From: Flavobacterium beibuense F44-8
GTDB taxonomy: Bacteria; Bacteroidota; Bacteroidia; Flavobacteriales; Flavobacteriaceae
Direction of reading: 5' to 3'
DNA length: 64,000 nucleotides
Assembly (NCBI RefSeq): GCF_000769915.1
Contig: NZ_JRLV01000004.1
Location: 124,001-188,000, forward strand
The stretch's first letter is position 1; each line of letters starts with the position of its first letter. Positions 35,277-44,172 of the stretch are shown in pieces. The notes beneath the pieces are model-generated. The model was not told the DNA's origin, searched no databases, and saw only the letters and a program-made list of their open reading frames with translations. The translations under genes and the position numbers were made by a program.

Positions 35277-35832
35277 ATTCTTGCTGTTCCATAACATATT
35301 CCCTTATGGGTTTGTCATCTACAATAACATCCTTTAAATAGGTTTCACCATCTTTTATGGCTACTAATGCATACGCAGGTTTAGGGTTTCCGGCAGCACT
35401 GTATTTCCTGTAAGTAACTTCTGCCTGAGGCGCTTTACTTTCTTCCATGTAAAAGCGGTCAAAAGGAAAATCAAGGTGTAGTTCATCTGATACCAAATAA
35501 CCTGTTTTAGCTTTAAAGTAATCTCCTTCTTCTGGCTCTTCTCTCAAAACTTCCTTTACCCGGGCATACCCCTCACTGTCATTTTCAACACTAACATATA
35601 CATCCTGTCTCATATCCATAAGAGAATCGGTGGTTTTAAAATTTTCCGCTTCAAAACGCAGGGTGATATACTTACCCCTAAAAGGGTCATTAGGATCAAT
35701 GGGTTCAGTTTTAAATTTATAAACCGTACCCTCATCATTTATCTTCTCAGTATCATATATCATTTTTAGCGGAACAAATGCCTGAACCACCGCCACAACC
35801 ACAAATACTATAAACATGTTTTTAGTTTTCAT
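35275..35832 (-). CDS. GDYXXLXY-family membrane-anchored protein
   Basis: A 185-residue protein with one N-terminal membrane helix (residues 6-24) and an extracytoplasmic domain. The family's eponymous motif is present in altered form as RGKYITLRFEAENF (GKYxxLxF instead of GDYxxLxY), preceded by the conserved VYKFKTEPIDPNDPF. Proteins of this family usually sit beside a DUF2157 membrane protein, as here, and the role of the pair is unknown. It overlaps the DUF2157 gene by 11 bases, so the two are translated together. Confidence 0.88.
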   Translation of the reverse strand: MKTKNMFIVFVVVAVVQAFVPLKMIYDTEKINDEGTVYKFKTEPIDPNDPFRGKYITLRFEAENFKTTDSLMDMRQDVYVSVENDSEGYARVKEVLREEPEEGDYFKAKTGYLVSDELHLDFPFDRFYMEESKAPQAEVTYRKYSAAGNPKPAYALVAIKDGETYLKDVIVDDKPIREYVMEQQE

Positions 35833-37093
35833 CTTCTGTCGTATTTAAAACATTAGCTCTTTTCTTTTTAACAAGCATGGAATTGGCTACAAAAAAACCT
35901 ACACCCACACAAACAAACAATACACCTCTCACGGCAAAAGTCATATTAGTATCAAAAAAACGACAGATGATAAGCGCCGCGATAATTGTTAACCCGAAAT
36001 TAAGCTTCCTGAAATCAACCTTATCAATACCGTGTTTTACGGTTATTACCCCAAGTGCTAAAACCATTACATTATCTAATATTGCCGCCAGTACACTGTT
36101 TCCCATACCTATAAGATACACCACCGGAAATAGTACCGTTACAGCCTGAAAGGCATTTTTATAAAACTGTTTCCCTCCGTTTATTATCGCCATATATACC
36201 ATTCCTGCAAACAATATTACCCAAAGTATGATATAGTAACTGTCTACAAACTGTTGCGTTTCCACAGCTTCCCATATCCATTTAAAGGAAGAAAGCAGCA
36301 ATATAAAGGCAATACCAACCGATCCCAGCCCTAAATAATCATTACGGCTTTCCAGTTTAGGTAAAAGTCCGGTATTATAAATAAAGCCCAGCAATGCCAT
36401 GTAAATAAGGAAACCAAACTCTCCTGCCCCTGCAATAAAAGCCCCAAGGGTTATGATAAGGCTTAATGGAAAAAGCAGATTAAACAGCGATGTTATCCTG
36501 CCAAATGGATGCTCTTTTAACCTCCTTAAATAAAACGGAATAAAAGCTCCTAATAGTAATAGGTAAGGCCATGGTCTTTCGGTTTCAAAATAGCCCGCTA
36601 CAACGGCATAGTAGGTAATGAAGCCCAAATGCAAAAAGGCTAACATATTAGACCTCAACAAGTACATTAAAGGCATACACAACAGTGTCCAGCTTAAAAG
36701 ATAACCTTCAAGATCACCGGGTATATTGTAAATTTGAGCCACCAGTGCTATTGACGAACCTACCGTAAAAAACAACAGTATACCTGCTATATCCTTAAAA
36801 AGCTGACTCTTATTTTTGAGTATAGCATATCCGGCAGCAACCTGACATAACAATAAAGGTGCTATTGCCAATAGGGTTTTAACGGATTTTGAAAAATTAT
36901 CCCAGTTATGGGCAAATATCAAAATAATGCCCAGCCCCACAAGTATGGCGCCAATACTCCCAAAAATCATCAGGGTGTTACTCCCCTGATCCTCTTTTTT
37001 TGCGGCATAATACCGCTCTATGTCTTTTGCCGTTTGTTCACTGATAATCTTGTTGCTTATCAGTTCGGGCAAATCTTTAATTATAGAACTCAT
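35822..37093 (-). CDS. DUF2157 polytopic membrane protein
   Basis: A 423-residue inner-membrane protein. A soluble N-terminal DUF2157 segment (about residues 1-36, LPELISNKIISEQTAKDIER) precedes about 12 hydrophobic segments. The first is LMIFGSIGAILVGLGIILIF, followed by the family's AHNWDNFSKSVKTLLAIAPL. No transport or catalytic motif is recognised. It is the upstream member of a two-gene operon with the GDYXXLXY protein; together they form a widely distributed but uncharacterised pair. Confidence 0.88.
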   Translation of the reverse strand: MSSIIKDLPELISNKIISEQTAKDIERYYAAKKEDQGSNTLMIFGSIGAILVGLGIILIFAHNWDNFSKSVKTLLAIAPLLLCQVAAGYAILKNKSQLFKDIAGILLFFTVGSSIALVAQIYNIPGDLEGYLLSWTLLCMPLMYLLRSNMLAFLHLGFITYYAVVAGYFETERPWPYLLLLGAFIPFYLRRLKEHPFGRITSLFNLLFPLSLIITLGAFIAGAGEFGFLIYMALLGFIYNTGLLPKLESRNDYLGLGSVGIAFILLLSSFKWIWEAVETQQFVDSYYIILWVILFAGMVYMAIINGGKQFYKNAFQAVTVLFPVVYLIGMGNSVLAAILDNVMVLALGVITVKHGIDKVDFRKLNFGLTIIAALIICRFFDTNMTFAVRGVLFVCVGVGFFVANSMLVKKKRANVLNTTEDEN

Positions 37094-37125
37094 AGGTGAT
37101 TGGTTTTAAATTAAAAGTAAGATTT

Positions 37126-37845
37126 TTATTCTTTATGAACATCCCTAAACTTCAGCATATCAAATAACCGCTGTTCTTTCTCGTTGTCAAACCCGCAGGA
37201 AGTTTTAAACTCCTTAGGGTTTTCATAAGTCCCAAGAAGCATGTCCCACCAAACTATATCCCCATAATTGTTAGTATGTTTATTATACTCATGATGAATG
37301 CGGTGCATTTCAGGACGCTGAAAAATATAACCTACCCATTGCGGTGTTTTAATATTGGTATGATAAAAAAATTCTCCAAGGGCAGTACAAACCGTATATA
37401 TCCCTACCGCCTCTAAACTTAGCCCCAGCAATGTATAAACCAACAAACTCCCTATTATGGAATTGACTAACATTTCAAGCGGATGCTTATAAAAGGAGGT
37501 AATAACCTCTATTCGTTGCGGACTATGGTGTATTTGATGAAAATGAGTCCATAAAAAATCAATACGGTGTCTCCATCTGTGCCACCAATAAAATATAAAT
37601 GTGGCAATAAAGTATGCGATAATACCTCCCCAAACCGGAGAGACATAATCTATAAGGCAAAACAGGGAAGAGGAAGAAAGCCATTTTTCCCAACTTATAC
37701 CGGCAAGTAATACAACCCCAAGCTGAATAAAATTAACTCCAAGAACCCTAATTGTCCAGGTAGGCACCTGCGGCAGCTTCCAGCCAAGGTTAAACCTCTC
37801 TATTAAGAAGCAAACCCCAAACGAAATAAATATAACGGTTAGCAT
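37126..37845 (-). CDS. Fatty acid hydroxylase/sterol desaturase superfamily protein
   Basis: A membrane di-iron oxygenase of 239 residues. The histidine clusters of the superfamily are present: HRWRH, HFHQIHHSP, and HRIHHEYNKH with the later HTNNYGDIVWWD. About four membrane helices surround them. Members hydroxylate or desaturate lipids, sterols or carotenoids; the substrate here is unknown. I start it at the ATG at 37845 (MLTVIFISFG), because the longer frame begins with 41 residues that are polar, cysteine-rich and read out of the neighbouring membrane-protein gene. Confidence 0.85.
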   Translation of the reverse strand: MLTVIFISFGVCFLIERFNLGWKLPQVPTWTIRVLGVNFIQLGVVLLAGISWEKWLSSSSLFCLIDYVSPVWGGIIAYFIATFIFYWWHRWRHRIDFLWTHFHQIHHSPQRIEVITSFYKHPLEMLVNSIIGSLLVYTLLGLSLEAVGIYTVCTALGEFFYHTNIKTPQWVGYIFQRPEMHRIHHEYNKHTNNYGDIVWWDMLLGTYENPKEFKTSCGFDNEKEQRLFDMLKFRDVHKE

Positions 37846-37862
37846 AATGTTTTTATATGAGT

Positions 37863-38180
37863 TTACATAAGCGAAAAGATATTCCACGACAACAATAAAC
37901 CCGAAATCACCACAAACACAACGGCTGCAGGCTTTAGAAAATTGGCGCTTATGGCTTTTATAAAACATACCAGAGAACCCGATAGTAATAAAATCGTGAT
38001 TCCGGTTGTTATGGTCGCATCCTGCAATGATGCAGGGAAGTTGTCAAGATAAGCCTGTTTGGTGTCTTCAAAACTGTCATATTGTGCACAGGCTCTAAAC
38101 CATAAATACATTAAGAAAGATGCTGATGCCAACAGTAACGTACCCAGTCCGAATAATAAAATAAGAATTTGTTTTTTCAT
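37863..38180 (-). CDS. Small three-helix membrane protein
   Basis: A 105-residue protein with hydrophobic segments at about 5-28, 59-80 and 84-104 and a short extracytoplasmic loop containing CAQYDSFEDTKQAYLDNFPA. I do not recognise it. It lies 17 bases upstream of the sterol-desaturase-type gene and probably shares its transcript. It is preceded by the strong terminator of the YiaA-like gene, so a promoter should lie in the short stretch at about 38181-38195 or within that terminator region. Confidence 0.65.
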   Translation of the reverse strand: MKKQILILLFGLGTLLLASASFLMYLWFRACAQYDSFEDTKQAYLDNFPASLQDATITTGITILLLSGSLVCFIKAISANFLKPAAVVFVVISGLLLSWNIFSLM

Positions 38181-38190
38181 AATATCGTTT

Positions 38191-38241
38191 TAAAAAATTA
38201 AGCCCCGCAGTAGCTTCGGTAAGGTAAAGCTACCACAGGGC
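38191..38241 (-). terminator. Terminator of the YiaA/YiaB-like gene
   Basis: On the minus strand a 15-bp stem (GCCCTGTGGTAGCTT with AAGCTACTGCGGGGC, three G:U pairs) and a 10-base loop is followed by TTAATTTTTT. It lies directly after the stop codon at 38248. Confidence 0.85.
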
Positions 38242-38247
38242 CGTCCG

Positions 38248-38736
38248 CTAAGCGTTTGGATTCTCCTTTTCAAATGTCTTTAAGTCGCGGGTATTTTTTT
38301 GTACGGCTATAGCAGCAAAGAGGCTCAGGGCAAACGACATTCCGTAAAAGCCTTTTTCGCTAAGTTCAAGGTCGGCATTCCATAGTCCTATTATCAATAG
38401 TATTACCGATGCAAATGTGGTAAACCAGCTTATGCCATAATACATATCGGTTACCGGGATGCCTTCCAGCCTATCCCTTACACTTTTTTGTACCGATACT
38501 ACCGAGAAGAGTCCGAAAAGCAATATGGTAAAATAGTATCCCTTTTCGTTAAGCAGCATTGCCCCGGCATTAAAAAGTCCTATACAGTAAGAAGCCATTC
38601 CTATAATAAGGGCACACCATGAGGCGCCCACAAAGGCATTACTTGGTTTTGCTGCTCCTTGTGCAGTTGTTGTTTTCCTGAATTTGTTTTCCTGTGTGAA
38701 GGTATCGTTCCCTTCGTTTGTTTTTAGCGGATCCAT
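38248..38736 (-). CDS. YiaA/YiaB-family inner-membrane protein
   Basis: A 162-residue membrane protein made of two similar halves, each with two helices joined by a short loop: NAFVGASWCALIIGMASYCI with NEKGYYFTILLFGLFSVVSV, then DMYYGISWFTTFASVILLII with SEKGFYGMSFALSLFAAIAV. Both halves have the pattern GLxxAxxxLxEKGxY and end VQKxxRD. This is the YiaA/YiaB domain, of unknown function. I start it at the ATG at 38736 (MDPLKTNEGND) rather than nine codons earlier. It is a single-gene unit with its own terminator. Confidence 0.82.
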   Translation of the reverse strand: MDPLKTNEGNDTFTQENKFRKTTTAQGAAKPSNAFVGASWCALIIGMASYCIGLFNAGAMLLNEKGYYFTILLFGLFSVVSVQKSVRDRLEGIPVTDMYYGISWFTTFASVILLIIGLWNADLELSEKGFYGMSFALSLFAAIAVQKNTRDLKTFEKENPNA

Positions 38737-38861
38737 AATTTTTGGTTTTTGATTATGAGGCAAATCTCACATAAAACAACAGGGTACAAAACCCAAAAAA
38801 TAACAAAAACTGATGATATATTATTTATATTTACACCACTAACCGCTTAAGTAATTTTAAT

Positions 38862-40382
38862 ATGAATGCATTAGGAGAAATTATATCTATAATGTCAACA
38901 GATGATAAATCAGCATTTATAAAACATCTTAACAACAAAAACAAACGGAAAGACACCCTTAACACTGATTTGTTTAAATTACTTGAAACTGATGATATAA
39001 ATATTAAAAAAAAGCTTTACGGCACTTCAAAAAACACCGATGCCTACCATGCGTTACGCAAAAGAGTATACGACAGCCTTATTAGTTTCATGGCTAACCG
39101 AAGCTTTGAAAGTAATACCGATGATGAGCACGAAATAATGCGCCTGCTTATGGTTAGCAGAGTATTTTTTGAACACAAACTATACAAAGAAGCCTTTAAG
39201 TGCCTTGCCAAAGCCGAGAGTAAAGCCCTGGCTACCGAGCATTTTTCCCTGCTTAACGAAATCTACCAAACCCAGATACAATTTGCTCATTTTGACCCCT
39301 CGTTTAATTTGGATAAGGCAATCGCAGGTTTTTCGGCCAACAATAAAAAACTGCGAAACGAGGAACAGCTTAATCTTGCCTATGCGGTTATGCGCCGGGA
39401 ACTGGGCGAAATTTATCATAAAGGGAAAATTACCGACCTGCAACAGTTAATTACCAGCACCATGAAATCGTTTGGGATATCGTTAAGGGAAGTGCTTACT
39501 TTCAAATCGCTGTACCAAATGCTTTTTATTGCAAACGAATATGCCTCCATAAACAGCAACTACGGCCTAATAGAGCCTTTTTTGGAAAGAAGCTACCGTT
39601 TTATCATTACCCGCCAGGAACTGGCGCAAAAGCACCTATACTACCATATATACATATTGTATTTTATGGCTAACATCCATTTTAGAAACAGGAGATTTAC
39701 GTTGTGTTCGCAATACCTGGAGATAATGGCTGCCGAAATGCAAAAACAAAATAAAAAATACTACAGCCGTTTTATTGCCCGCTACTATTTGCTGTATCTG
39801 CTTAATGAAAATTACAGCGGAAACGACAAAACTACATTGGCAATGATGACAAAAGCACTGGCAGAAACAAAAAAAGCCGACCCTACCGACAGAAATGACC
39901 TTATATTTTTTGCAGTGATATACTGGTTACAACACAACAATGCCCGCGAAGCCCGTAGGTATATGCGTGAGTTTATCCATAGTGACAGTTGGTATGAAAA
40001 AAGAATGGGTATGGACTGGGCCATAAAACGCAGCCTCGTGGAAATTGTAATGCATACCGAACTGGAAGATACAGAACTTGCCCTTTCCCGACTAAAAGGT
40101 TTTAAAAGACGCTACAAAAAATACCTAAAGGAAGTAAATGAAGAAAGGGTACTGCTATATGCAGCATTAGTAGAGAAATATATACTGGACAAATCTATAG
40201 CACAAAACAACACCTTTAAACAGCAACTGGATTTACTAACCCAACATGCCATTACCGAAAGTGGTGATGTATTCGTACTTAGTTTTATAGGATGGTTACT
40301 GGCAACCGTACACAAAAAACAGGTTTACCCTACCATTCTTAGTTTGATAAACAATCATTTCTCACCGTTCCATTCGGCATAG
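38862..40382 (+). CDS. Large helical protein of unknown function
   Basis: A 506-residue cytoplasmic protein that looks all-alpha, with helical pairs resembling degenerate TPR or HAT repeats: ALGEIISIMSTDDKSAFIKH and AYHALRKRVYDSLISFM at the start, EHKLYKEAFKCLAKAES, then regular repeats up to about residue 440. No signal peptide or catalytic motif. I do not recognise a family name, though similar proteins are widespread in Flavobacteriia. It is a single plus-strand gene whose last 28 bases overlap the end of the convergent HD-domain gene. Confidence 0.72.
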   Translation: MNALGEIISIMSTDDKSAFIKHLNNKNKRKDTLNTDLFKLLETDDINIKKKLYGTSKNTDAYHALRKRVYDSLISFMANRSFESNTDDEHEIMRLLMVSRVFFEHKLYKEAFKCLAKAESKALATEHFSLLNEIYQTQIQFAHFDPSFNLDKAIAGFSANNKKLRNEEQLNLAYAVMRRELGEIYHKGKITDLQQLITSTMKSFGISLREVLTFKSLYQMLFIANEYASINSNYGLIEPFLERSYRFIITRQELAQKHLYYHIYILYFMANIHFRNRRFTLCSQYLEIMAAEMQKQNKKYYSRFIARYYLLYLLNENYSGNDKTTLAMMTKALAETKKADPTDRNDLIFFAVIYWLQHNNAREARRYMREFIHSDSWYEKRMGMDWAIKRSLVEIVMHTELEDTELALSRLKGFKRRYKKYLKEVNEERVLLYAALVEKYILDKSIAQNNTFKQQLDLLTQHAITESGDVFVLSFIGWLLATVHKKQVYPTILSLINNHFSPFHSA

Positions 40383-41002
40383 AACTGCGACAGGAAATCT
40401 TCCATATACCTGTGGCGCTCTTCGGCAAGTTGTTTACCTGTTGGAGTATTCATCCTATCTTTAAGCAGTAACAGTTTTTCATAAAAATGATTAACTGTTG
40501 GCGCAGTACTGGCCTTATATTCCTCTTTGGTCATATTTAGGTTAGGCTGTATGTCAGGGTCATACAACGTCCTGTTTTTAAAGCCTCCGTAATTAAAGGT
40601 TCGGGCAATGCCTATAGCACCAAGCGCATCCAGCCTGTCGGCATCCTGAACAATATCCAGCTCAACCGATGAGAATTTCTTATCAAAATTACCACCCTTA
40701 AACGATATGTTCTCTATAATACCTACCACCTGGTCGATTATAGTTTCACTTACATTTTCCTGTTGTAAAAACTTACGTGCCGTTTCCGGCCCCACGGTTT
40801 CATCACCATCATGAAATTTGCTGTCGGCTATATCATGCAGTAAAGCCCCCAGCTGTACAACAACAGGGTCACACTTTTCACCTTTTGCAATAAGCAGGGC
40901 ATTGTTATACACCCTCTCTATATGAAACCAGTCATGCCCGCCTTCGGCACCCTGTAATTGCTGTTTTACAAATGTTTTTGTTTTTTCTATAAGATTACTC
41001 AT
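40355..41002 (-). CDS. HD-domain metal-dependent phosphohydrolase
   Basis: A 215-residue cytoplasmic HD phosphohydrolase. The metal ligands are visible: His in GGHDWFHIERV, the HD pair in LGALLHDIADSKFHDGD, a further His/Asp in VELDIVQDADRLDALGAIGI, and NYGGFKNRTLYDPDI. The layout matches the YedJ/YpgQ-like nucleotide phosphohydrolase group, and its usual substrates are nucleotides. It lies downstream of the desaturase terminator and has its own transcription. Its 3' end overlaps that of the convergent helical-protein gene. Confidence 0.9.
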   Translation of the reverse strand: MSNLIEKTKTFVKQQLQGAEGGHDWFHIERVYNNALLIAKGEKCDPVVVQLGALLHDIADSKFHDGDETVGPETARKFLQQENVSETIIDQVVGIIENISFKGGNFDKKFSSVELDIVQDADRLDALGAIGIARTFNYGGFKNRTLYDPDIQPNLNMTKEEYKASTAPTVNHFYEKLLLLKDRMNTPTGKQLAEERHRYMEDFLSQFYAEWNGEK

Positions 41003-41019
41003 GGCAGGAAACTATATAA

Positions 41020-41047
41020 GATAAAAAAGCTGCCCGAAAGCAGCTTT
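41020..41047 (-). terminator. Terminator of the plsC-desaturase operon
   Basis: On the minus strand AAAGCTGC and GCAGCTTT form an 8-bp stem with a six-base loop, followed by six T. It lies just past the desaturase stop codon. Confidence 0.88.
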
Positions 41048-41052
41048 ATATG

Positions 41053-42051
41053 TTATTTTATTAGTGCAGGCTGCACCCATTTAAAAATGTGTGACTCCTC
41101 CGGTATTACAATTCTTTCAGATATTCTTGCCATCCTGTCCGGAAGCTTCATAAGGTAATCCCTTGCTTTCTCAGCTTCGGCAGTAAGACCGTCAATTTTA
41201 TCAATTTGCCATTTGGCAATCAGTTTTCTAAGTATATCCACATAGTCCATAGCAGTATATACCCCTATGCGCTGTGCCGAATCAGAGAACTGCTCAAAAG
41301 CACTTCCTAAAGCATTACCCGACTCCCTTAAAAAATGGGCAGGCATGGTAATCTTAAGCTTCATCATGTGCTGGAAAGCCAACATCATTTCGCTTGGATC
41401 TACTTTAAAAATCCTGTCTACAAATTCACTGTATGCCATATGGTGACGCATTTCGTCTCCCGCAATAAGCTTACACATTTTAGACAGTTTATTATCTCCG
41501 TATTTTTTAGCCAGCTGCGACACACGGTTGTGTGAAATATAAGTAGCCAGCTCCTGGAAGCTTGTATAAACAAAGTTTTTGTACGGATCCCTGTCGGTAC
41601 CAATATCAAAACCATCATTAATAAGGTGGTGTGTGGTCATTTCCACTTCACGCATATTTACCCTTCCGCTAAGGTATAGGTATTTATTAAGTAAATCGCC
41701 GTGGCGGTTTTCTTCTCCAGTCCAGTGTCTTACCCATTTACCCCATCCGTTGCCCGGGCCTTTCTCTACCTGTTCAATACCTTCCACATCCATTAGCCAT
41801 GACTCATAGGTAGGCAGTGCTTCCTCGGTAATAGTGTCACCCACTAATACCACCCAAAAATCATACGGAAGATCTTTAGCGATCTCTCTAAGCTCCCTAA
41901 GGTCTTCCTCAAAACTCTCACTCTGCGTATCAGGCAACATATCTGATGGCTGCCATATCTTCTCTACCGGTATAAGATAGTTTTCCACAAAAGAATCAAT
42001 GTTCTTTTCCAAAAAGTGCATTACTTCTAAGCGGACGTTTTTTATAGACAT
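41053..42051 (-). CDS. Acyl-[acyl carrier protein] desaturase
   Basis: A soluble di-iron desaturase of 332 residues related to plant stearoyl-ACP desaturase and mycobacterial DesA, introducing a double bond into an acyl chain on ACP. The two iron-ligand motifs are TGEENRHGDLL (ExxH) and AGDEMRHHMAYSEF (ExxH), with the additional Glu in TSFQELATYISH. The early FVENYLIPVEKIWQPSDMLPD and LPTYESWLMDVEGIE are family hallmarks. The start is five bases after the plsC stop, so it belongs to a lipid operon that supplies and esterifies unsaturated chains. Regiospecificity is not predictable. Confidence 0.9.
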   Translation of the reverse strand: MSIKNVRLEVMHFLEKNIDSFVENYLIPVEKIWQPSDMLPDTQSESFEEDLRELREIAKDLPYDFWVVLVGDTITEEALPTYESWLMDVEGIEQVEKGPGNGWGKWVRHWTGEENRHGDLLNKYLYLSGRVNMREVEMTTHHLINDGFDIGTDRDPYKNFVYTSFQELATYISHNRVSQLAKKYGDNKLSKMCKLIAGDEMRHHMAYSEFVDRIFKVDPSEMMLAFQHMMKLKITMPAHFLRESGNALGSAFEQFSDSAQRIGVYTAMDYVDILRKLIAKWQIDKIDGLTAEAEKARDYLMKLPDRMARISERIVIPEESHIFKWVQPALIK

Positions 42052-42056
42052 AATTT

Positions 42057-42791
42057 CTAATTTTTTATTCCTTGTACAACTGCGTTCTCTGTTCTCTCCA
42101 TTACCTCTTCAAAAGGAATATTTTTTATGGCAAAAGGTTCCTGTACTGTAAAAGTAACTCGGGCACCTAATCCTAACGGATACTGACCGTAACGGTTCAG
42201 TTTCCAGGAATTATTAATACTAACAGGCACAATGTAAGCACTTGGTGCGAACTTACAAAGTATTTTAAGCCCGTTTTCCGAAAACTTTTTCGGTTTCCCG
42301 TTTTTACTGCGGGTCCCCTCAGGAAAAATTACTGCCGATCGTGTATTCTTTTCAATGTAGGTAGCAATCTGTTTTATGGCAGGTAAGGCTTGCTTTGGGT
42401 CTTTTCTATCTATTAAAACGGAACCCCCATGCCTTAAATTGTAAGACACGCTTGGTATTCCTTTCCCTAATTCTTTCTTACTTATAAATTTAGGGTGAAA
42501 TTTCCTCATAAACCAAATAATGGGAGGAATATCATACATACTTTGGTGATTGGCCACTATAATAAGTGGTACACCTGCGGGCACTTTTTCTATCCCTTCA
42601 AACTTGTAGCTAGTACCTAATATATGTGTTGTTCTTACCAGAAAGAAGTTAAGTATATCAACACTCTTTTTATGTGCCTGATAACCAAATACGTTAAGGC
42701 AAACCCACTGCACCGGATGAAATATCAGTAGAAACAGCAGAAAAACCAGGTAATATAGTATCGATATAGGATATGACAATATTTTGCCCAT
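42057..42791 (-). CDS. plsC: 1-acyl-sn-glycerol-3-phosphate acyltransferase (PlsC), first paralogue
   Basis: A 244-residue membrane-associated acyltransferase that makes phosphatidic acid from lysophosphatidic acid. One N-terminal membrane helix (about residues 9-27) precedes the four acyltransferase blocks: NHQSMYDIPP (the HxxxxD catalytic pair), GGSVLIDRKD, VIFPEGTRSKNGK and VPVSINNSWKL. It is the leading gene of a unit with the acyl-ACP desaturase. A second, unequal PlsC-like gene lies 1.4 kb away at 43418-44167. A palindrome TAGTATGCAGGCATACTA sits 60 bases upstream. Confidence 0.92.
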   Translation of the reverse strand: MGKILSYPISILYYLVFLLFLLIFHPVQWVCLNVFGYQAHKKSVDILNFFLVRTTHILGTSYKFEGIEKVPAGVPLIIVANHQSMYDIPPIIWFMRKFHPKFISKKELGKGIPSVSYNLRHGGSVLIDRKDPKQALPAIKQIATYIEKNTRSAVIFPEGTRSKNGKPKKFSENGLKILCKFAPSAYIVPVSINNSWKLNRYGQYPLGLGARVTFTVQEPFAIKNIPFEEVMERTENAVVQGIKN

Positions 42792-42850
42792 ATATGTTTT
42801 TAAAAAATTCGCGTAAAAGTACAGTCTTTTTGGTTAATAATAAAAACATT

Positions 42851-42868
42851 TAGTATGCAGGCATACTA
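42851..42868. repeat. Perfect palindrome upstream of the plsC-desaturase operon
   Basis: TAGTATGC and GCATACTA are perfect 8-bp arms around a two-base centre. It lies about 60 bases upstream of the plsC start and just past the terminator of the bacilliredoxin gene. Its size and position fit an operator for a dimeric regulator, for example of the TetR type. Confidence 0.5.
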
Positions 42869-42877
42869 ATGTAAAAA

Positions 42878-42904
42878 AGAAAGCCGCACCAAGGGCGCGG
42901 CTTT
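42878..42904 (-). terminator. Terminator of the bacilliredoxin gene
   Basis: On the minus strand AAAGCCGC pairs with GCGGCTTT around a CGCCCTTGGT-type loop and is followed by CTTTTTTAC. It lies 21 bases after the stop codon. Confidence 0.85.
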
Positions 42905-42924
42905 AAACTTTAAAAGAGCTTTTA

Positions 42925-43335
42925 TTAGCAATGTTCGTCGTAAGCATCTTTAAGGTTCTCTGCAATCATTTCAGCAGGACGCCCTTCAATATGGTGACGC
43001 TCAAGCATATGCACAAGCTCACCATTTTTAAATAATGCCATACTTGGTGATGACGGAGGGAAAGGAAACATAAGTTCTCTCGCTGCATCAACAGCTTCTC
43101 TGTCTACACCTGCAAAAACAGTAACAAGCGAACTTGGTTTTTTACCGTTATCAAGGCTCATTTTCACACCAGGTCTTGCATTTCTGGCAGCACATCCGCA
43201 AACAGAGTTTACTACTACTAATGTAGTACCTTCTTTAGAAATCGCTTCTTTAACCGCGTCTGGTGTATATAGTTCTTCAAAACCTGCTTCCGATAGTTCG
43301 GCACGCATTGGTTTTACTAGTTCTTCTGGATACAT
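42925..43335 (-). CDS. BrxA/BrxB-family bacilliredoxin
   Basis: A 136-residue thioredoxin-fold protein with the atypical CGC active site (Cys46 and Cys48 in NSVCGCAARNARPG). Members (YphP/YqiW) remove bacillithiol or similar mixed disulfides from proteins. The rest, VTVFAGVDREAVDAARELMF, PFPPSSPSMALFKNGELVHML and HHIEGRPAEMI, matches the family along its whole length. It is preceded by an exact -7 box at 43375-43382 and followed by a terminator, so it is a single-gene unit. Bacillithiol use is known in some Bacteroidota, but I cannot tell whether this organism makes it. Confidence 0.92.
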   Translation of the reverse strand: MYPEELVKPMRAELSEAGFEELYTPDAVKEAISKEGTTLVVVNSVCGCAARNARPGVKMSLDNGKKPSSLVTVFAGVDREAVDAARELMFPFPPSSPSMALFKNGELVHMLERHHIEGRPAEMIAENLKDAYDEHC

Positions 43336-43374
43336 AATATATTTATTCTTTAAAAAAGTTATTTAAACTGACTA

Positions 43375-43382
43375 CAAAGATA
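43375..43382 (-). promoter_or_regulatory. Candidate -7 box of the bacilliredoxin gene
   Basis: The minus strand reads TATCTTTG, an exact TANNTTTG match about 40 bases before the start codon. The nearest TTG lies 13 bases further upstream, closer than usual. Confidence 0.35.
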
Positions 43383-43417
43383 CATATTTTTTAGCCAAAT
43401 ACTTTTTAAGCGAAGTG

Positions 43418-44167
43418 TTAAGCTTTTCGTTTTTGAAACTGAAGCAACTGCTGGTAAATCACCTCCCGGGTTCTCTCTTTCAGTTGTTTTTTATCGTCAA
43501 GGGTAAGTCCTTTTGTTTCTATAAAGTGATGAACCCTAGCTCTCATAAGTCCTGGAGTCCCACTAAAGAAGGTAAACGAGAATCGTTTTTTATTGTCGGG
43601 AAACGTCATGGGCACAATCGGGATCTGGTGTTCTATTGCCAGACGGAAAGCTCCGTCTTTAAATTCATCAAGAAGTATATCCTCATCATCGGGCACACCG
43701 CCTTCGGGAAAAATACATATACTCAATCCCTGGTGCAGCCTTGCCTGCGCACGCTGAAACACTTCAAAACGGCTTTTGGAACTTTCCCTGTCTACCAATA
43801 TACAGGTACGCTTGTAAAAGAACCCGAAAACCGGAATTTTAACCAGTTCCTTTTTCCCTACAAAAACAAACGGATTTTTAGAGATTATAAGCATAAGCAT
43901 TATATCGGTCATAGAGGTATGGTTAGCCACAAGCATGTAGCTTTCCCCTTTTACAAACTTTTGCTCACGCTTAACGGTGTAGTAAAAGCCCATCCCGAAA
44001 AGTATGATTTTTGCCCATACCCTAGCCAGCCTGAAAAACTGCGGATAGGTTTTCTCTGAAATGATGGTAAGTATAAGTAAAGGCGACATTATGATTATAG
44101 GAACACCCATCAGGATATAAAACCAGATGCGCCAAAGTATCCAAAAAATCACCTTTAGTATTTTCAT
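43418..44167 (-). CDS. 1-acyl-sn-glycerol-3-phosphate acyltransferase, second paralogue
   Basis: A 249-residue membrane-associated acyltransferase. Two N-terminal hydrophobic segments (about 4-20 and 23-37) precede the PlsC blocks: LVANHTSMTDIMLML (HxxxxD), CILVDRESSKSRFEVFQ, CIFPEGGVPDDEDILLDEF and IPIVPMTFPDNKKRF. Block III reads FPEGGVP rather than the common FPEGTRS, marking it as a distinct subgroup from the first paralogue at 42057-42791. It probably acylates a lysophospholipid or another lyso-lipid of this organism. It is divergent from trpS; a TACATTTG box at 44173-44180 abuts its start codon. Confidence 0.9.
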   Translation of the reverse strand: MKILKVIFWILWRIWFYILMGVPIIIMSPLLILTIISEKTYPQFFRLARVWAKIILFGMGFYYTVKREQKFVKGESYMLVANHTSMTDIMLMLIISKNPFVFVGKKELVKIPVFGFFYKRTCILVDRESSKSRFEVFQRAQARLHQGLSICIFPEGGVPDDEDILLDEFKDGAFRLAIEHQIPIVPMTFPDNKKRFSFTFFSGTPGLMRARVHHFIETKGLTLDDKKQLKERTREVIYQQLLQFQKRKA

Positions 44168-44172
44168 GCTGC

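Noticed and set aside
43415..44059. A 214-codon open frame on the plus strand, antisense to the second plsC-like gene
   Set aside because: The opposite strand encodes a complete acyltransferase with all motifs; the antisense frame has no recognisable features.
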